A stretch of 64,000 nt of DNA from Burkholderia mayonis (GTDB taxonomy: Bacteria; Pseudomonadota; Gammaproteobacteria; Burkholderiales; Burkholderiaceae). Each line of letters begins with the position of its first letter. Position 1 is the first letter of the stretch. The DNA lies in the NCBI RefSeq assembly GCF_001523745.2, contig NZ_CP013387.1:2108001-2172000 (forward strand). The letters are read 5' to 3'. The notes beneath the pieces are model-generated. The model did not search any database. It worked only from the letters and a program-made list of their open reading frames with translations, and was not told where the DNA came from. A program made the position numbers and the translations under genes. Shown here piece after piece: positions 1 through 11,231 of the stretch.

Positions 1-204
1 GTCTTCGCTCATGTTGCCAAGCGACGCGCCGATCCCGCCTTGCGCGGCGACCGTGTGCGAACGGGTCGGGAACACTTTCGACAGCACGCAGACGGAGAGA
101 CCCGCGCGCGACAGTTGCAGGGACGCGCGCATCCCCGAGCCGCCCGCGCCGACGATCACCACGTCGAACTTGCGACGCGGCAGGGAAGTTTTGATTGCAG
201 CCAT
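1..204 (-). CDS. sdhA: Succinate dehydrogenase flavoprotein subunit, N-terminal part (cut by window edge)
   Basis: Only the first 68 codons are in the window; the rest lies beyond the left edge. The translation begins [19 protein letters not shown] and carries the dinucleotide-binding glycine motif GAGGSG. It continues to the [16 protein letters not shown] stretch, where the conserved His of SdhA is covalently bound to FAD (SHTVAAQGG). SdhA oxidises succinate to fumarate on the cytoplasmic face of the inner membrane as part of complex II. The ATG lies 4 bases after the sdhD stop, so the genes form one leftward transcript sdhC-sdhD-sdhA, presumably followed by sdhB. The identification is secure; only the extent is unknown. 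Confidence 0.96.
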   Translation of the reverse strand, partial: MAAIKTSLPRRKFDVVIVGAGGSGMRASLQLSRAGLSVCVLSKVFPTRSHTVAAQGGIGASLGNMSED

Positions 205-208
205 TCTT

Positions 209-577
209 TTAAACTCTCCAGAGAATCTGCGCAGCGTAGCCCGCGCACGCGAGCAGCCAGACGATCGTCAGCGATTGCAGCAGCAGGCGCACACCGACGG
301 GCTTCACGTAGTCCATCCAGATGTCGCGCACGCCGACCCATGCGTGATAGAAGAGCGAAAGCAGCGTGACGAAGGTCGCGAGCTTCATCCATTGCGTCGC
401 GAAGATCGACGCCCAGCCCTCGTACGAGAAATCGCGCGCCGTGAAGAACCAGACGAGCAGGATGACGGTGTAGATCGCCATCACGGTGGCGGTGACGCGC
501 TGCGCGAGCCAGTCGCGCAGACCATAGTGAGCGCCGACGACGAGGCGCTTCGAGCCGATACGGTTATTCGCTGCCAT
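209..577 (-). CDS. sdhD: Succinate dehydrogenase membrane anchor subunit SdhD
   Basis: This 122-residue protein is one of the two membrane anchors of complex II. It has three hydrophobic helices (about residues 28-48, 60-82 and 96-118). His78 in FYHAW and the Asp89-Tyr90 pair in MDYVKP match the haem and ubiquinone positions H71 and D82/Y83 of E. coli SdhD. The ATG at 577 is preferred over longer readings because the upstream extension is arginine-rich shadow sequence that overlaps sdhC. It lies 4 bases from sdhC on one side and 4 bases from sdhA on the other, a tight operon. Confidence 0.95.
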   Translation of the reverse strand: MAANNRIGSKRLVVGAHYGLRDWLAQRVTATVMAIYTVILLVWFFTARDFSYEGWASIFATQWMKLATFVTLLSLFYHAWVGVRDIWMDYVKPVGVRLLLQSLTIVWLLACAGYAAQILWRV

Positions 578-581
578 TTTC

Positions 582-998
582 TTAGAATGCTCCGAACAGT
601 TTGAGCGCGACGGCGATCGTGAGGACGGTCGACACGACGAACACGACGACCGACGTCTTCCGGCCGCGTTCCTTCGACACCGCATCGTGATTCATGTCCA
701 TCATCAGATGGCGGACCCCGGCGCAGAAGTGGAACAGGAACGCCCACGACAGCGCGAGGACGATCAGCTTGACGACGATGTTGGAGAGGAATGCCTTGAA
801 GACTTCGAAGCTGAGTTCGGACGTGAGGCTTTGGTCGAAGAGGTAAAGCAGGAAAGGAAGGAACAGGAACAGCAGCGCACCGCTCACCCGGTGCAGAATC
901 GAAACCCGAGCCGCGAGCGGCATACGGTATTTGAGCGTGATGTCGCCGAACCCGATGTTCCGGTACTCCGGCCTCGGTTTTCTTACTGTTTCAGTCAT
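582..998 (-). CDS. sdhC: Succinate dehydrogenase cytochrome b556 subunit SdhC
   Basis: A 138-residue haem- and quinone-binding anchor of complex II and first gene of the leftward sdh operon. The signature SILHRVSG at residues 33-40 supplies the quinone-site Ser33 and Arg37 (E. coli S27/R31). His90 in FLFHFCAGVRH matches the haem ligand H84. Three transmembrane helices are visible. An AGGGG Shine-Dalgarno-like stretch sits just upstream of the ATG. The 199 bases between it and the GntR gene, which is read in the same direction, must carry the operon promoter; a TAAAAT-like -10 is present but no convincing -35. Confidence 0.95.
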   Translation of the reverse strand: MTETVRKPRPEYRNIGFGDITLKYRMPLAARVSILHRVSGALLFLFLPFLLYLFDQSLTSELSFEVFKAFLSNIVVKLIVLALSWAFLFHFCAGVRHLMMDMNHDAVSKERGRKTSVVVFVVSTVLTIAVALKLFGAF

Positions 999-1197
999 GC
1001 TAGACCCCTACTATGTTGTCACACTAATCCGTGATTTTAGCGCCTTTTTATTTCGCGCTGCAGCGAAAGCTCTGCTCTGGAGCGTTGCATTCCACGGAAT
1101 AAACGCGGCGCGAAACGTGCTATGCGCGTGGGGTGCGCAATTACCTGTCGTTTCGCCTTACCTTGATTCAGGCTGCGCCTTACCTTGCATCCGAAAT

Positions 1198-1998
1198 TCA
1201 GCTCAAATCGTTCTGATAGTAGTACCCGGTTGTGACATACCATCCGCGCCGCACTTCGACGGGACGATCGCCATACGTGTACGACACGCGCTCGACCGAC
1301 AGCAGCGGAAAGCCCGACGGAACGCCGAGCAGGTCCGCGACGGAAGGCTCGGCCGCGATCGCGCGAATCTTCTCGCTCGCGCGGATCATCCGCGTGCCGA
1401 ACTCGCTCTCGAACATCGCGTACAGCGGCCCCTTGTATTCGCTCAGGCGCTCGAACGTGAGCCCGCGGAACATCGCGCCCGGCAGCCAGATCTCGTCGAG
1501 CACCGTGACGGCGCTGTCGAACTCGAGCAGGCGCCGCACCTGGACGACGGGATCGGCGGGCTTCAGATCGAGCTGGCGCGCGATCTCGGCGGGCGCGCGC
1601 ATCCGCCGGCACTCGAGCAGGCGGCTCACGTGCGGATGCTCGACGCCGTCGTCGGCGAGGAGCCGCAGGAAACGGAATTGCGCGCGCTCCTCGCTGTGGG
1701 TCGCGACGAACGTGCCCTTGCCCTGGCGGCGCACGAGCAGGTTGTCGGCCGCAAGCTCGTCGATCGCCTTGCGCACCGTGCCTTGGCTCACCTTATATCG
1801 GCCGGCGAGCTCCACTTCGCTCGGGATGATCTCGCCCGGTTTCCAGTCGCCCGCCTCGAGGCTCTGCGTGATCAGCGCCTTGATCTGCTGGTAAAGTGGG
1901 CTGAAAGTCGGCGAAGGCGCGGCCGCAGCCTCGCCGCCGGGCTGCGTGGAGCCGGCTGCGCCGTTCGGGTTGGGTGCGCTCGCCTGATTGGAAGTCAT
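1198..1998 (-). CDS. GntR-family regulator, HutC/UTRA subfamily, next to TCA-cycle genes
   Basis: The 266-residue protein has a low-complexity Ala/Pro/Gly N-terminus (1-33). A winged helix follows at about 35-100, with the typical GntR wording PLYQQIKALI, IIPSEVELAGRYKVSQGTVRKAI and the wing RRQGKGTFVA. A UTRA effector domain covers about 120-260. The ATG at 1998 is chosen because the helix begins 35 residues later and longer readings run into the intergenic operator. It lies between sdhC (same direction) and mdh (divergent), so it probably controls one or both, and itself, through the palindrome at 2057-2072. The effector is unknown; HutC-type UTRA domains bind small carboxylates, sugars or histidine derivatives. 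Confidence 0.88.
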   Translation of the reverse strand: MTSNQASAPNPNGAAGSTQPGGEAAAAPSPTFSPLYQQIKALITQSLEAGDWKPGEIIPSEVELAGRYKVSQGTVRKAIDELAADNLLVRRQGKGTFVATHSEERAQFRFLRLLADDGVEHPHVSRLLECRRMRAPAEIARQLDLKPADPVVQVRRLLEFDSAVTVLDEIWLPGAMFRGLTFERLSEYKGPLYAMFESEFGTRMIRASEKIRAIAAEPSVADLLGVPSGFPLLSVERVSYTYGDRPVEVRRGWYVTTGYYYQNDLS

Positions 1999-2056
1999 GG
2001 CGCGCATTTCAACATAAACCCCGCTTTTCCGTCCAGATTTTTCCCTCGAAAACATC

Positions 2057-2072
2057 TGTCTTATATAAGACA
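2057..2072. promoter_or_regulatory. 16-bp perfect palindrome, probable GntR operator
   Basis: TGTCTTATATAAGACA reads identically on both strands. It is AT-rich in very GC-rich surroundings and lies 59 bases upstream of the gntR start codon and just upstream of the mdh promoter. HutC-type GntR proteins bind palindromes of about this size with a TATA-like core, so binding by the adjacent regulator is the simplest reading. Binding itself is inference. Confidence 0.6.
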
Positions 2073-2083
2073 TAAGATACTGT

Positions 2084-2112
2084 TTGACTTTACCCGCCCC
2101 CACTCCTACACT
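2084..2112 (+). promoter_or_regulatory. Sigma70-type promoter for mdh
   Basis: TTGACT (2084-2089), a 17-base spacer and TACACT (2107-2112) form a near-consensus promoter reading toward mdh. The palindrome at 2057-2072 ends 11 bases before the -35 element, a position suited to activation or to blocking polymerase. The leader to the mdh ATG would be about 180 bases. Confidence 0.5.
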
Positions 2113-2297
2113 CCGGGTCGAGCAAGGGTTCGCGGGGTTTGCAGCGCGCGTCCCGGGCTACGTGCCTAGCCTATCTTCAGGCGCCGCCGCGCATGCGCCG
2201 CGAGTCCTCCGCCCTGCTTTAAAGCAACGCTTCGTGTAACGCGCATAGAATGGCGTTTTCCCTAGCGTCCCACGCTCAATGTCCTGGAGATTTCTCA

Positions 2298-3281
2298 ATG
2301 GCTAAGCCCGCAAAGCGCGTTGCCGTCACCGGCGCCGCAGGTCAAATCGCTTACTCGCTGCTGTTCCGCATCGCGAACGGCGACCTGCTCGGCAAGGACC
2401 AGCCGGTCATCCTGCAACTGCTCGACCTCCCGCAAGCACAAGCCGCCGTCAAAGGCGTCGTGATGGAACTGGACGACTGCGCGTTCCCGCTGCTTGCAGG
2501 CGTCGTGATCGCCGACGACCCGAAGGTCGCGTTCAAGGATGCCGACGTCGCGCTGCTGGTCGGCGCCCGCCCGCGCTCGAAGGGCATGGAGCGCAAGGAT
2601 CTGCTGTCGGCCAACGCGGAAATCTTCACGGTTCAGGGCGCCGCGCTGAACGAAGTCGCGAGCCGCGACGTGAAGGTGCTGGTCGTCGGCAACCCGGCCA
2701 ACACGAACGCGTACATCGCGATGAAGTCCGCGCCGGATCTGCCGAAGAAGAACTTCACGGCGATGCTGCGCCTCGACCACAACCGCGCGCTGTCGCAGCT
2801 CGCGGCCAAGTCGGGCAAGCCGGTCGCGTCGATCGAGAAGCTCGCCGTGTGGGGCAACCACTCGCCGACGATGTACCCCGACTTCCGCTTCGCGACCGCC
2901 GAAGGCGAATCGCTGCTGAAGCTGATCAACGACGATGTCTGGAACCGCGACACGTTCATCCCGACCGTCGGCAAGCGCGGCGCGGCGATCATCGAAGCGC
3001 GCGGCCTGTCGTCGGCGGCGTCGGCGGCGAACGCGGCGATCGACCACGTCCGTGACTGGGTGCTCGGCACGAACGGCAAGTGGGCCACGATGGGCATCCC
3101 GTCGGACGGCTCGTACGGCATCCCCGAAGACATCATCTACGGCGTGCCGGTGATCTGCGAAAACGGCGAATACAAGCGCGTCGAAGGCCTCGAAATCGAC
3201 GCGTTCTCGCGCGAGAAGATGGACGGCACGCTGGCCGAGCTGCTCGAAGAGCGCGACGGCGTCGCCCACCTGCTGAAGTAA
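2298..3281 (+). CDS. mdh: Malate dehydrogenase
   Basis: The 327-residue NAD-dependent enzyme interconverts malate and oxaloacetate in the TCA cycle. It is the LDH-like, cytosolic-type MDH common in beta-proteobacteria. Visible features are the nucleotide motif [10 protein letters not shown] (10-19), the mobile-loop arginines in [11 protein letters not shown] (90-100), catalytic Asp160 in RLDHNR and His188 in [12 protein letters not shown]. The ATG at 2298 follows a CTGGAGA ribosome site by 7 bases; the in-frame extension upstream lacks one. It is first of a rightward series of carboxylic-acid genes. Confidence 0.96.
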
Positions 3282-3321
3282 TGCCCTTCGACCGGTCTGC
3301 CGCGCTGCGGCGGACCGGTCG

Positions 3322-3358
3322 GCCGGCGGGGCCGGGCGCGACGCCCGGCCCCGCCGGC
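3322..3358. terminator. Very strong GC hairpin after mdh
   Basis: A perfect 17-bp stem (GCCGGCGGGGCCGGGCG at 3322-3338, its complement at 3342-3358) with a 3-base loop lies 41 bases after the mdh stop. No T-run follows, so it may stabilise the mdh 3' end or pause polymerase rather than terminate intrinsically. Confidence 0.55.
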
Positions 3359-3471
3359 AATCCGATTCGCACGGGCTTTGCGCCTGGCGCCACGCATCGG
3401 CGCCGCCCCAGAGCCCGCACGAATCCGATGTTCCACGTTGGCCCAGATCCTGACCTGACGCAGAAGAACAG

Positions 3472-4491
3472 ATGTCCGCGCTCACACCCGCAGAAGTGCT
3501 GTACGAAGGCGTTGCGCCGCCCGCGATCCCGCCGTGCTGCGATCATTACGCGGGCAGCGAGAAGCTGATGCTGAAATCGCTCGCGCTGCAGGCCGAGCTC
3601 GGCCCCGTCTTCGACATCACGCTCGACTGCGAGGACGGCGCCGCCGTCGGCCGCGAAGCCGAGCACGCGGCGCTCGTCGCGGCGCTCGTCGGCGGTGACG
3701 CGAACCGCTTCGGGCGCGTCGGCGCCCGGATCCACGACATTTCCCACCCTCACTGGCGCGACGACGTCCGCATTGTCCTGCGCGCGGCGCGCCCGCTCGC
3801 CTATCTGACGCTGCCGAAGGTCGGCGGCGCAGCCGACGCGGCCGAGATGTGCGCGTTCATCGAAGCATCCCGCCGCGAGCTCGGCATCGCGCAGCCGATC
3901 CCCGTCGACGTGCTGATCGAGACGCACGGCGCGCTCGCCGATGCAGCGCAAATCGCCGCGCTGCCGACCGTCGCGACGCTGAGCTTCGGCCTGATGGACT
4001 TCGTGTCCGCGCATCACGGCGCGATTCCGGACGACGCGATGCGCGCGCCCGGCCAGTTCGACCACCCGCTCGTGCGCCGCGCGAAGCTCGAGATCGCCGC
4101 CGCGTGCCATGCGCACGGCAAGACCCCATCGCACAATGTGACGACCGAGGTGCGCGACATGCGCGTCGTCGCCGACGACGCGCGCCGCGCCCGCGAGGAA
4201 TTCGGCTACACGCGGATGTGGAGCATCCATCCGGCGCAGATCCGCGAAATCGTCGCGGCGTTTGCGCCGCGCGCGGGCGAAATCGTGCGCGCGACCGAGA
4301 TCCTGCTTGCCGCGCAGGCGGCCGACTGGGGCCCGACGCGCCACGACGACGCGCTGCACGACCGGGCGAGCTACCGCTACTACTGGTCAGTGCTGCGCCG
4401 CGCGCGGGCGACCGGCCAGCCGCTGCCGGCGGAATCGGCGCCGCTCTTTCGACGCGCGGACGAACCGGCGGCGGAGCGACGCGAAGCATGA
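3472..4491 (+). CDS. HpcH/HpaI-family CoA-ester lyase (malyl-/citryl-CoA lyase-like)
   Basis: A 339-residue TIM-barrel aldolase of the CitE/malyl-CoA lyase group. Diagnostic pieces are the acidic metal-site segment LDCEDGAAVGRE (51-62), LTLPKVGG (112-119), the metal ligand Glu150 in VLIETHGAL and the C-terminal MWSIHPAQI, which forms part of the CoA site in this family. Such enzymes cleave (S)-citryl-, L-malyl- or methylmalyl-type CoA esters; the substrate cannot be read from sequence. It lies 190 bases behind mdh and ahead of a PrpD homologue and aconitase, so a role feeding C4/C6 acids into the TCA cycle is likely. Citrate lyase alpha and gamma subunits are absent, which argues against a citrate lyase beta chain. 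Confidence 0.85.
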   Translation: MSALTPAEVLYEGVAPPAIPPCCDHYAGSEKLMLKSLALQAELGPVFDITLDCEDGAAVGREAEHAALVAALVGGDANRFGRVGARIHDISHPHWRDDVRIVLRAARPLAYLTLPKVGGAADAAEMCAFIEASRRELGIAQPIPVDVLIETHGALADAAQIAALPTVATLSFGLMDFVSAHHGAIPDDAMRAPGQFDHPLVRRAKLEIAAACHAHGKTPSHNVTTEVRDMRVVADDARRAREEFGYTRMWSIHPAQIREIVAAFAPRAGEIVRATEILLAAQAADWGPTRHDDALHDRASYRYYWSVLRRARATGQPLPAESAPLFRRADEPAAERREA

Positions 4492-4640
4492 ACGGTGCAC
4501 GAGCGCGCAAAAACTGAATTCGACGGGCCAAATAGGTGAAAATAGCGGCCGCTGCGCGCTTCCGGGGCGCGTGCAGTTCAACCCGGTGGACGAGCTGTGC
4601 GTCCGCCCTTGTTAACGATTAAATGTAAGGTTCTGACTCC

Positions 4641-5150
4641 ATGAAGAAACTGCTGATCGCCACCGTCATCGGCGCGCTGTCCGCCACGATGCTGGCCGCG
4701 GCGCCGAGCGCGTTCGCCCAGGCTTCGTCCACCACCGCGAAGAAAGCCACGCCGAAGCGCCCCGCGCCGAAGCGTCACCTGATCCCGCGCAGCAAGAAGG
4801 CGCAGGCGCGCGCGGCCGCGAAAACCGATCCGGTGCCGGAAGGCGCGGTCAAGTGGTCCTGCAAGGACGGCCTGTCGTACGACCTCGCGGGCGACATGAA
4901 GCGCGACCAGATCGTCACGGTCCACTGGGCCAACAAGAACTACAAGCTGCCCCGTCAGCAGACGACGACGGGCGCGGACGTGTTCTACGACCCGGCAAGC
5001 GGCATGAAGCTCGTCGTGATCCCGACGAAGGCCATGCTCTTCAGCGACAAGGACGACAGCCGCCTCGCCGACGAATGCCAGACGCCCGAAATGGCGGCCG
5101 GCAACGCCGTCGCGCCGACCCAGTCGAACGAGCTGAAGCCGGCGAACTGA
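4641..5150 (+). CDS. Small secreted basic protein of unknown function
   Basis: A 169-residue protein with a clear Sec signal peptide (MKKLLIATVIGALSA to about residue 29, cleavage near AFA-QA). A Lys/Ala/Pro-rich stretch follows (about 30-65), then a globular part beginning VKWSCKDGLSYDLAGDM. It has two cysteines (in WSCKDG and DECQTP) that could form a disulfide in the periplasm. I do not recognise the family. It sits alone between the CoA-ester lyase and the PrpD homologue, about 150 bases after the former and 78 before the latter, and may be co-transcribed with either. Confidence 0.8.
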   Translation: MKKLLIATVIGALSATMLAAAPSAFAQASSTTAKKATPKRPAPKRHLIPRSKKAQARAAAKTDPVPEGAVKWSCKDGLSYDLAGDMKRDQIVTVHWANKNYKLPRQQTTTGADVFYDPASGMKLVVIPTKAMLFSDKDDSRLADECQTPEMAAGNAVAPTQSNELKPAN

Positions 5151-5228
5151 GGTCGATCCCGACAGCAACCATCTTGCATGGGACCAGAGCAAGCGCTGAA
5201 GCGCCGGCTCTGGTCGACAGGAGCTTCG

Positions 5229-6680
5229 ATGTCCGCCCCAATCCCGAACGTCCGGCCCGCGCCGGATTCAGTGCTGGTCGATATCGCCGACTACGTGCTG
5301 AACCATCGCATCGACAGTGCGCTCGCGCTCGAAACCGCGCGCCACTGCCTGATCGATACGCTCGGGTGCGGGCTCGAAGCGCTGTCGTATCCCGCCTGCA
5401 CCAAGCTGCTGGGGCCGATCGTGCCGGGCACGATCGTGCCGCACGGCGCAAAGGTGCCCGGCACGCCATTCCAGCTCGATCCGGTGCAGGCCGCATTCAA
5501 CATCGGCGCGGCGATCCGCTGGCTCGACTTCAACGACACCTGGCTCGCGGCCGAATGGGGCCATCCGTCCGACAATCTGGGCGGCATCCTCGCGACGGCC
5601 GACTGGCTGTCGCGCACCGCGATCGCGGCCGGCAAGCGGCCGCTCGCGATGAAGGACGTGCTCGTCGCGATGATCCATGCGCACGAGATCCAGGGCTGCC
5701 TCGCGCTCGAGAATTCGTTCAACCAGGTCGGCCTCGACCACGTGCTGCTCGTGAAGGTCGCGTCGACCGCGGCCGTCGGCCGCCTGCTCGGCCTGTCGCG
5801 CGACGAGCTGATCAACGCGCTGTCGCTCGCGTTCGTCGACGGCCAGGCGCTGCGCACCTACCGCCACGCGCCGAACACCGGTTCGCGCAAGTCGTGGGCG
5901 GCAGGCGATGCAACATCGCGCGCCGTGCGCCTCGCGCTGATCGCGAGGACGGGCGAGATGGGCTATCCGTCCGCGCTGACCGCGAAGACCTGGGGCTTCT
6001 ACGACGTGTCGTTCGGCGGCAGGCCGTTCCGCTTCCAGCGCCCGTACGGCACGTACGTGATGGAAAACGTGCTGTTCAAGATCGCGTATCCGGCCGAATT
6101 CCATGCGCAGACGGCCGTCGAGGCCGCGATGACGCTGCACGCGCAGCTCGCGGCCGCCGGCCGCACGGCGGACGAGATCCGCCGCGTCTCGGTGCGCACG
6201 CACGCGGCGGCAATCCGCATCATCGACAAACAGGGCCCGCTCGCGAACCCGGCGGACCGCGATCACTGCATCCAGTACATGATCGCCGTGCCGCTCCTGT
6301 TCGGCCGCCTGACGGCCGCCGACTACGAGGACGCAATCGCGGCCGATCCGCGGATCGACGCGCTGCGCGCGAAGATCGCGTGCGTCGAAGACCCGCAATT
6401 CACGAAGGATTACCACGACCCGGCGAAGCGCTCGATCGCGAACGCGCTCGCGATCGAGTTCAACGACGGATCGACGCTCGCCGAGGCGGCGGTCGAGTAT
6501 CCGATCGGCCATATGCGGCGGCGCGCCGACGGGATTCCGCTCCTCATCGACAAGTTCAGGACGAATCTCGCGCGCCGTTTCCCGGCGAAGCAGCAACAAG
6601 CGATTCTCGACGTGTCGCTGGACCAGGCAAAGCTCGAAGCGATGCCGGTCGATGAGTACGTCGATCTGTATGTGATATAG
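5229..6680 (+). CDS. prpD: 2-methylcitrate dehydratase / MmgE-PrpD family protein
   Basis: At 483 residues it has exactly the length of E. coli PrpD, and the sequence runs colinearly through the MmgE/PrpD fold. Landmarks are the N-terminal helical segment with [18 protein letters not shown], the active-site region [33 protein letters not shown], and the C-terminal [12 protein letters not shown]. PrpD dehydrates (2S,3S)-2-methylcitrate to cis-2-methylaconitate and in several bacteria also has weak aconitase activity. An AGGAG ribosome site 5 bases before the ATG at 5229 fixes the start. The aconitase gene follows after only 51 bases, so the two probably share a transcript. No prpB or prpC is present here. 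Confidence 0.9.
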   Translation: MSAPIPNVRPAPDSVLVDIADYVLNHRIDSALALETARHCLIDTLGCGLEALSYPACTKLLGPIVPGTIVPHGAKVPGTPFQLDPVQAAFNIGAAIRWLDFNDTWLAAEWGHPSDNLGGILATADWLSRTAIAAGKRPLAMKDVLVAMIHAHEIQGCLALENSFNQVGLDHVLLVKVASTAAVGRLLGLSRDELINALSLAFVDGQALRTYRHAPNTGSRKSWAAGDATSRAVRLALIARTGEMGYPSALTAKTWGFYDVSFGGRPFRFQRPYGTYVMENVLFKIAYPAEFHAQTAVEAAMTLHAQLAAAGRTADEIRRVSVRTHAAAIRIIDKQGPLANPADRDHCIQYMIAVPLLFGRLTAADYEDAIAADPRIDALRAKIACVEDPQFTKDYHDPAKRSIANALAIEFNDGSTLAEAAVEYPIGHMRRRADGIPLLIDKFRTNLARRFPAKQQQAILDVSLDQAKLEAMPVDEYVDLYVI

Positions 6681-6731
6681 CCGTCAGATACAGGACTTCT
6701 TCTTTCCTAGCCTCAAACCCAGGAAATCACC

Positions 6732-9449
<2,718 letters not shown>

Positions 9450-9468
9450 GCATCCTGTTTTTTGCAGG

Positions 9469-9531
9469 GACCGCGCGACGCAGCGATGCGTGCGCGGTCG
9501 ATTTGAAGCCCGGCCTGGCCGGGCTTTTTTG
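9469..9531 (+). terminator. acnA double-hairpin terminator
   Basis: A first stem (GACCGCGC at 9469-9476 with GCGCGGTC at 9492-9499) is followed by a second (AGCCCGGCC / GGCCGGGCT, 9507-9525) and then a run of T, the classic intrinsic terminator layout. It lies 20 bases after the acnA stop. Confidence 0.85.
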
Positions 9532-9587
9532 TGCCGGTTCATCCGGCTGCGGAAACCTCGCGTGCGATCGCGGAGCCTGCTTCGCGC

Positions 9588-9625
9588 GGTCAGTGCGGTC
9601 AGTGCGGTCAGTGCGGTCAGTGCGG
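9588..9625. repeat. Tandem repeat, 9-bp unit, about 4 copies
   Basis: The unit GGTCAGTGC occurs four times without mismatch (9588, 9597, 9606, 9615) plus a partial copy. It lies in non-coding DNA between the acnA terminator and the end of the DUF2784 gene. Such perfect short repeats are typical length-variable loci in the B. pseudomallei group. Apart from the terminator and this repeat, I see nothing in 9450-9831. Confidence 0.85.
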
Positions 9626-9831
9626 CTCGCCGCGCGCATGCCGCGAATATCAATATATGAACAGCGGGATATCGCACCCAATTACGAAATCTGGCAGGCT
9701 CGTTTTGCCGAAATTCGGCATCGACGTCGTTCGGCCAACGAAGAAGTGCATCGACCCCATCGACGATCCGAACCGCGATCGCCGGACGAAGCCGCTTGCA
9801 ACGACGCGAGTCGATTTTGTCGCCTCCGCGA

Positions 9832-10206
9832 CTATCGGTTCCGGCGAGCGGGAATCCGGCGCCACGTCAGCCACACGATCAGCGTGAACAGCACGTACGC
9901 GACCGTGAACACCCACGCCGGCAAGTCGTAGTACAGCAGTCGGCCGACCCAGCGCTGCAGGAAGCCCTGCGCACTCGGCGAACCGGTGCGCAGACGGTCT
10001 TCGAGCACCGTCAGCGGGCAATCGATACCGAGCGCCGCCAACGCGGCGACGACGCCGATCGCAAGCAGATGGACGAGCCTGAACGTCCGGTCGCGCACCC
10101 ATCGCCAGCCGAGCGCGGCGCCCGTCCAGACCGCGACGAGTCCGCCGACGATGAAAAGCACGATCAGCGCATGCAAGACGAGTACCGCATCGGCAAGCCA
10201 GACCAT
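9832..10206 (-). CDS. DUF2784-type inner-membrane protein
   Basis: A 124-residue protein with three to four hydrophobic helices (about 4-30, 42-60, 85-112). It includes HALIVLFIVGG near the N-terminus and the segment GIDCPLTVLED, the pattern I associate with the DUF2784 family. The function of that family is unknown. The ATG at 10206 places the first helix at the very N-terminus; longer readings are shadow sequence rich in Arg and Pro. It stands alone: acnA converges on it and the next gene upstream is about 470 bases away. Confidence 0.75.
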   Translation of the reverse strand: MVWLADAVLVLHALIVLFIVGGLVAVWTGAALGWRWVRDRTFRLVHLLAIGVVAALAALGIDCPLTVLEDRLRTGSPSAQGFLQRWVGRLLYYDLPAWVFTVAYVLFTLIVWLTWRRIPARRNR

Positions 10207-10676
10207 GATGTCCTTTGAGCGGGCGGCGGGATCGCCGCGCGGGACGTCGCCGCGCGTCGATGCGGTGCCTGCTTGCTGTGGCCATGCCGTCGACGCCGGT
10301 GCGTGGCGCACGCGGATGGACGCGGGTAGGCGCAGCTACATCGACCACGCGTGCGACAACGGCCGCAGGACGAACCGGATCGTCCACCGCCAGCGCACCG
10401 CTTCGCTCCGGGCGACGACCGTCGCGCTCACGAGCGCCGCAGTCCCGCAAAACGGAGCATACGCCGATGCCGGCGCGCATCGACATAGCGATCGAAGGCG
10501 CTGCCGACGACTGGTGCGGACTCGCGGCGGCATTGCGCCGTTCGCACTCGAATCGAGCGCTTACCGAGTAAGAGCTGATTCCTGGACGGCCGCGCAACGC
10601 AGCAACGCGTGCGCGGCCAGCGCCTGGCCCGGCCACGCCGGGCGTCTCGATCGGCAAGCGGCGGTCGGATCGACCG
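10207..10676. other. Intergenic stretch without a supported gene
   Basis: Apart from the hairpin pair at 10588-10643, no reading frame on either strand shows a convincing start, ribosome site or protein-like composition. The frames that are open are rich in Arg, Ala and Thr. It separates the DUF2784 gene from the tyrosinase group and should hold the DUF2784 promoter. Confidence 0.5.
10588..10643 (-). terminator. Double hairpin downstream of the tyrosinase group
   Basis: A perfect 9-bp stem (GGCCGCGCA at 10588-10596, TGCGCGGCC at 10610-10618) is followed by a second stem (GCCCGGC at 10627-10633, GCCGGGC at 10637-10643). The layout and wording resemble the acnA terminator at 9469-9531, but no T-run follows on the leftward strand. 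It lies 34 bases beyond the stop of the last leftward gene. Confidence 0.5.
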
Positions 10677-11111
10677 TCAGCTTGCCGGCTTGTCGAGCAC
10701 CGCATACCACGAACACACGACGCCTGCGGGCGCGACGCCGCCCGCTCCGTTCGAGTGCGGCACGGTGCGCACGATAGACCCGGCGAGCGCGGGCCGCTGC
10801 TTGATGCCGTTCGGCCAGGCCGGACTCAGATAGCCGACGTAGTCGTAGATCCACTCCTCGCCGCCCACCTTGCCGCGCCCCTGGAACCTCACGGTATTGG
10901 GCGCGCCGTAGTCGACGTAGCCGCTCAGCGTCAGTTCCCATCCGTCGCCATAGATGCGGCCCTTGAAGACGCCCATCGGCGCCTTGTCGATCTGGATGTT
11001 GGCGCGGCCGAACTCCAGCTTGTCGAAGTCCATCGACAAGTTAGGATTGTTGATCAAACTGCGGTACGTCCAGATGCCTGCCAGGCTGCCGATTTCCGGG
11101 TCATAGCTCAT
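10677..11111 (-). CDS. Unknown 144-residue protein encoded after tyrosinase
   Basis: The product begins MSYDPEIGSLAGIWTYRSL and is rich in Gly, Tyr and Trp. Alternating polar and hydrophobic segments (for example GWELTLSGYVDYG, VRFQGRGKVGGEEWIYDYVGYL) suggest an all-beta cytoplasmic protein. There is no signal peptide or transmembrane helix. It has one cysteine near the C-terminus (VVCSWYAVL). An AAAGGAG ribosome site precedes the ATG at 11111. It follows the tyrosinase gene by 120 bases in the same direction, with a similar ribosome site, so the two are probably co-expressed. I do not recognise the family; a copper or substrate accessory role for tyrosinase is only a guess from position. Confidence 0.75.
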   Translation of the reverse strand: MSYDPEIGSLAGIWTYRSLINNPNLSMDFDKLEFGRANIQIDKAPMGVFKGRIYGDGWELTLSGYVDYGAPNTVRFQGRGKVGGEEWIYDYVGYLSPAWPNGIKQRPALAGSIVRTVPHSNGAGGVAPAGVVCSWYAVLDKPAS

Positions 11112-11231
11112 GTCGCACTCCTTTGTCACGTCGGATCGGCCTGCGCGCCGAACCGGAGCTGCACATGTGGAAAAACATGGAAAAAAGAAACGGACCATCG
11201 GCGAGGACGCGCACGGCGCCCTCGCCGTCCT

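Noticed and set aside
10207..10571. Frame containing MPARIDIAIEGAADDWCGL as a possible small protein
   Set aside because: The start lies in-frame inside a shadow-like stretch, and no ribosome site or conserved motif supports it.
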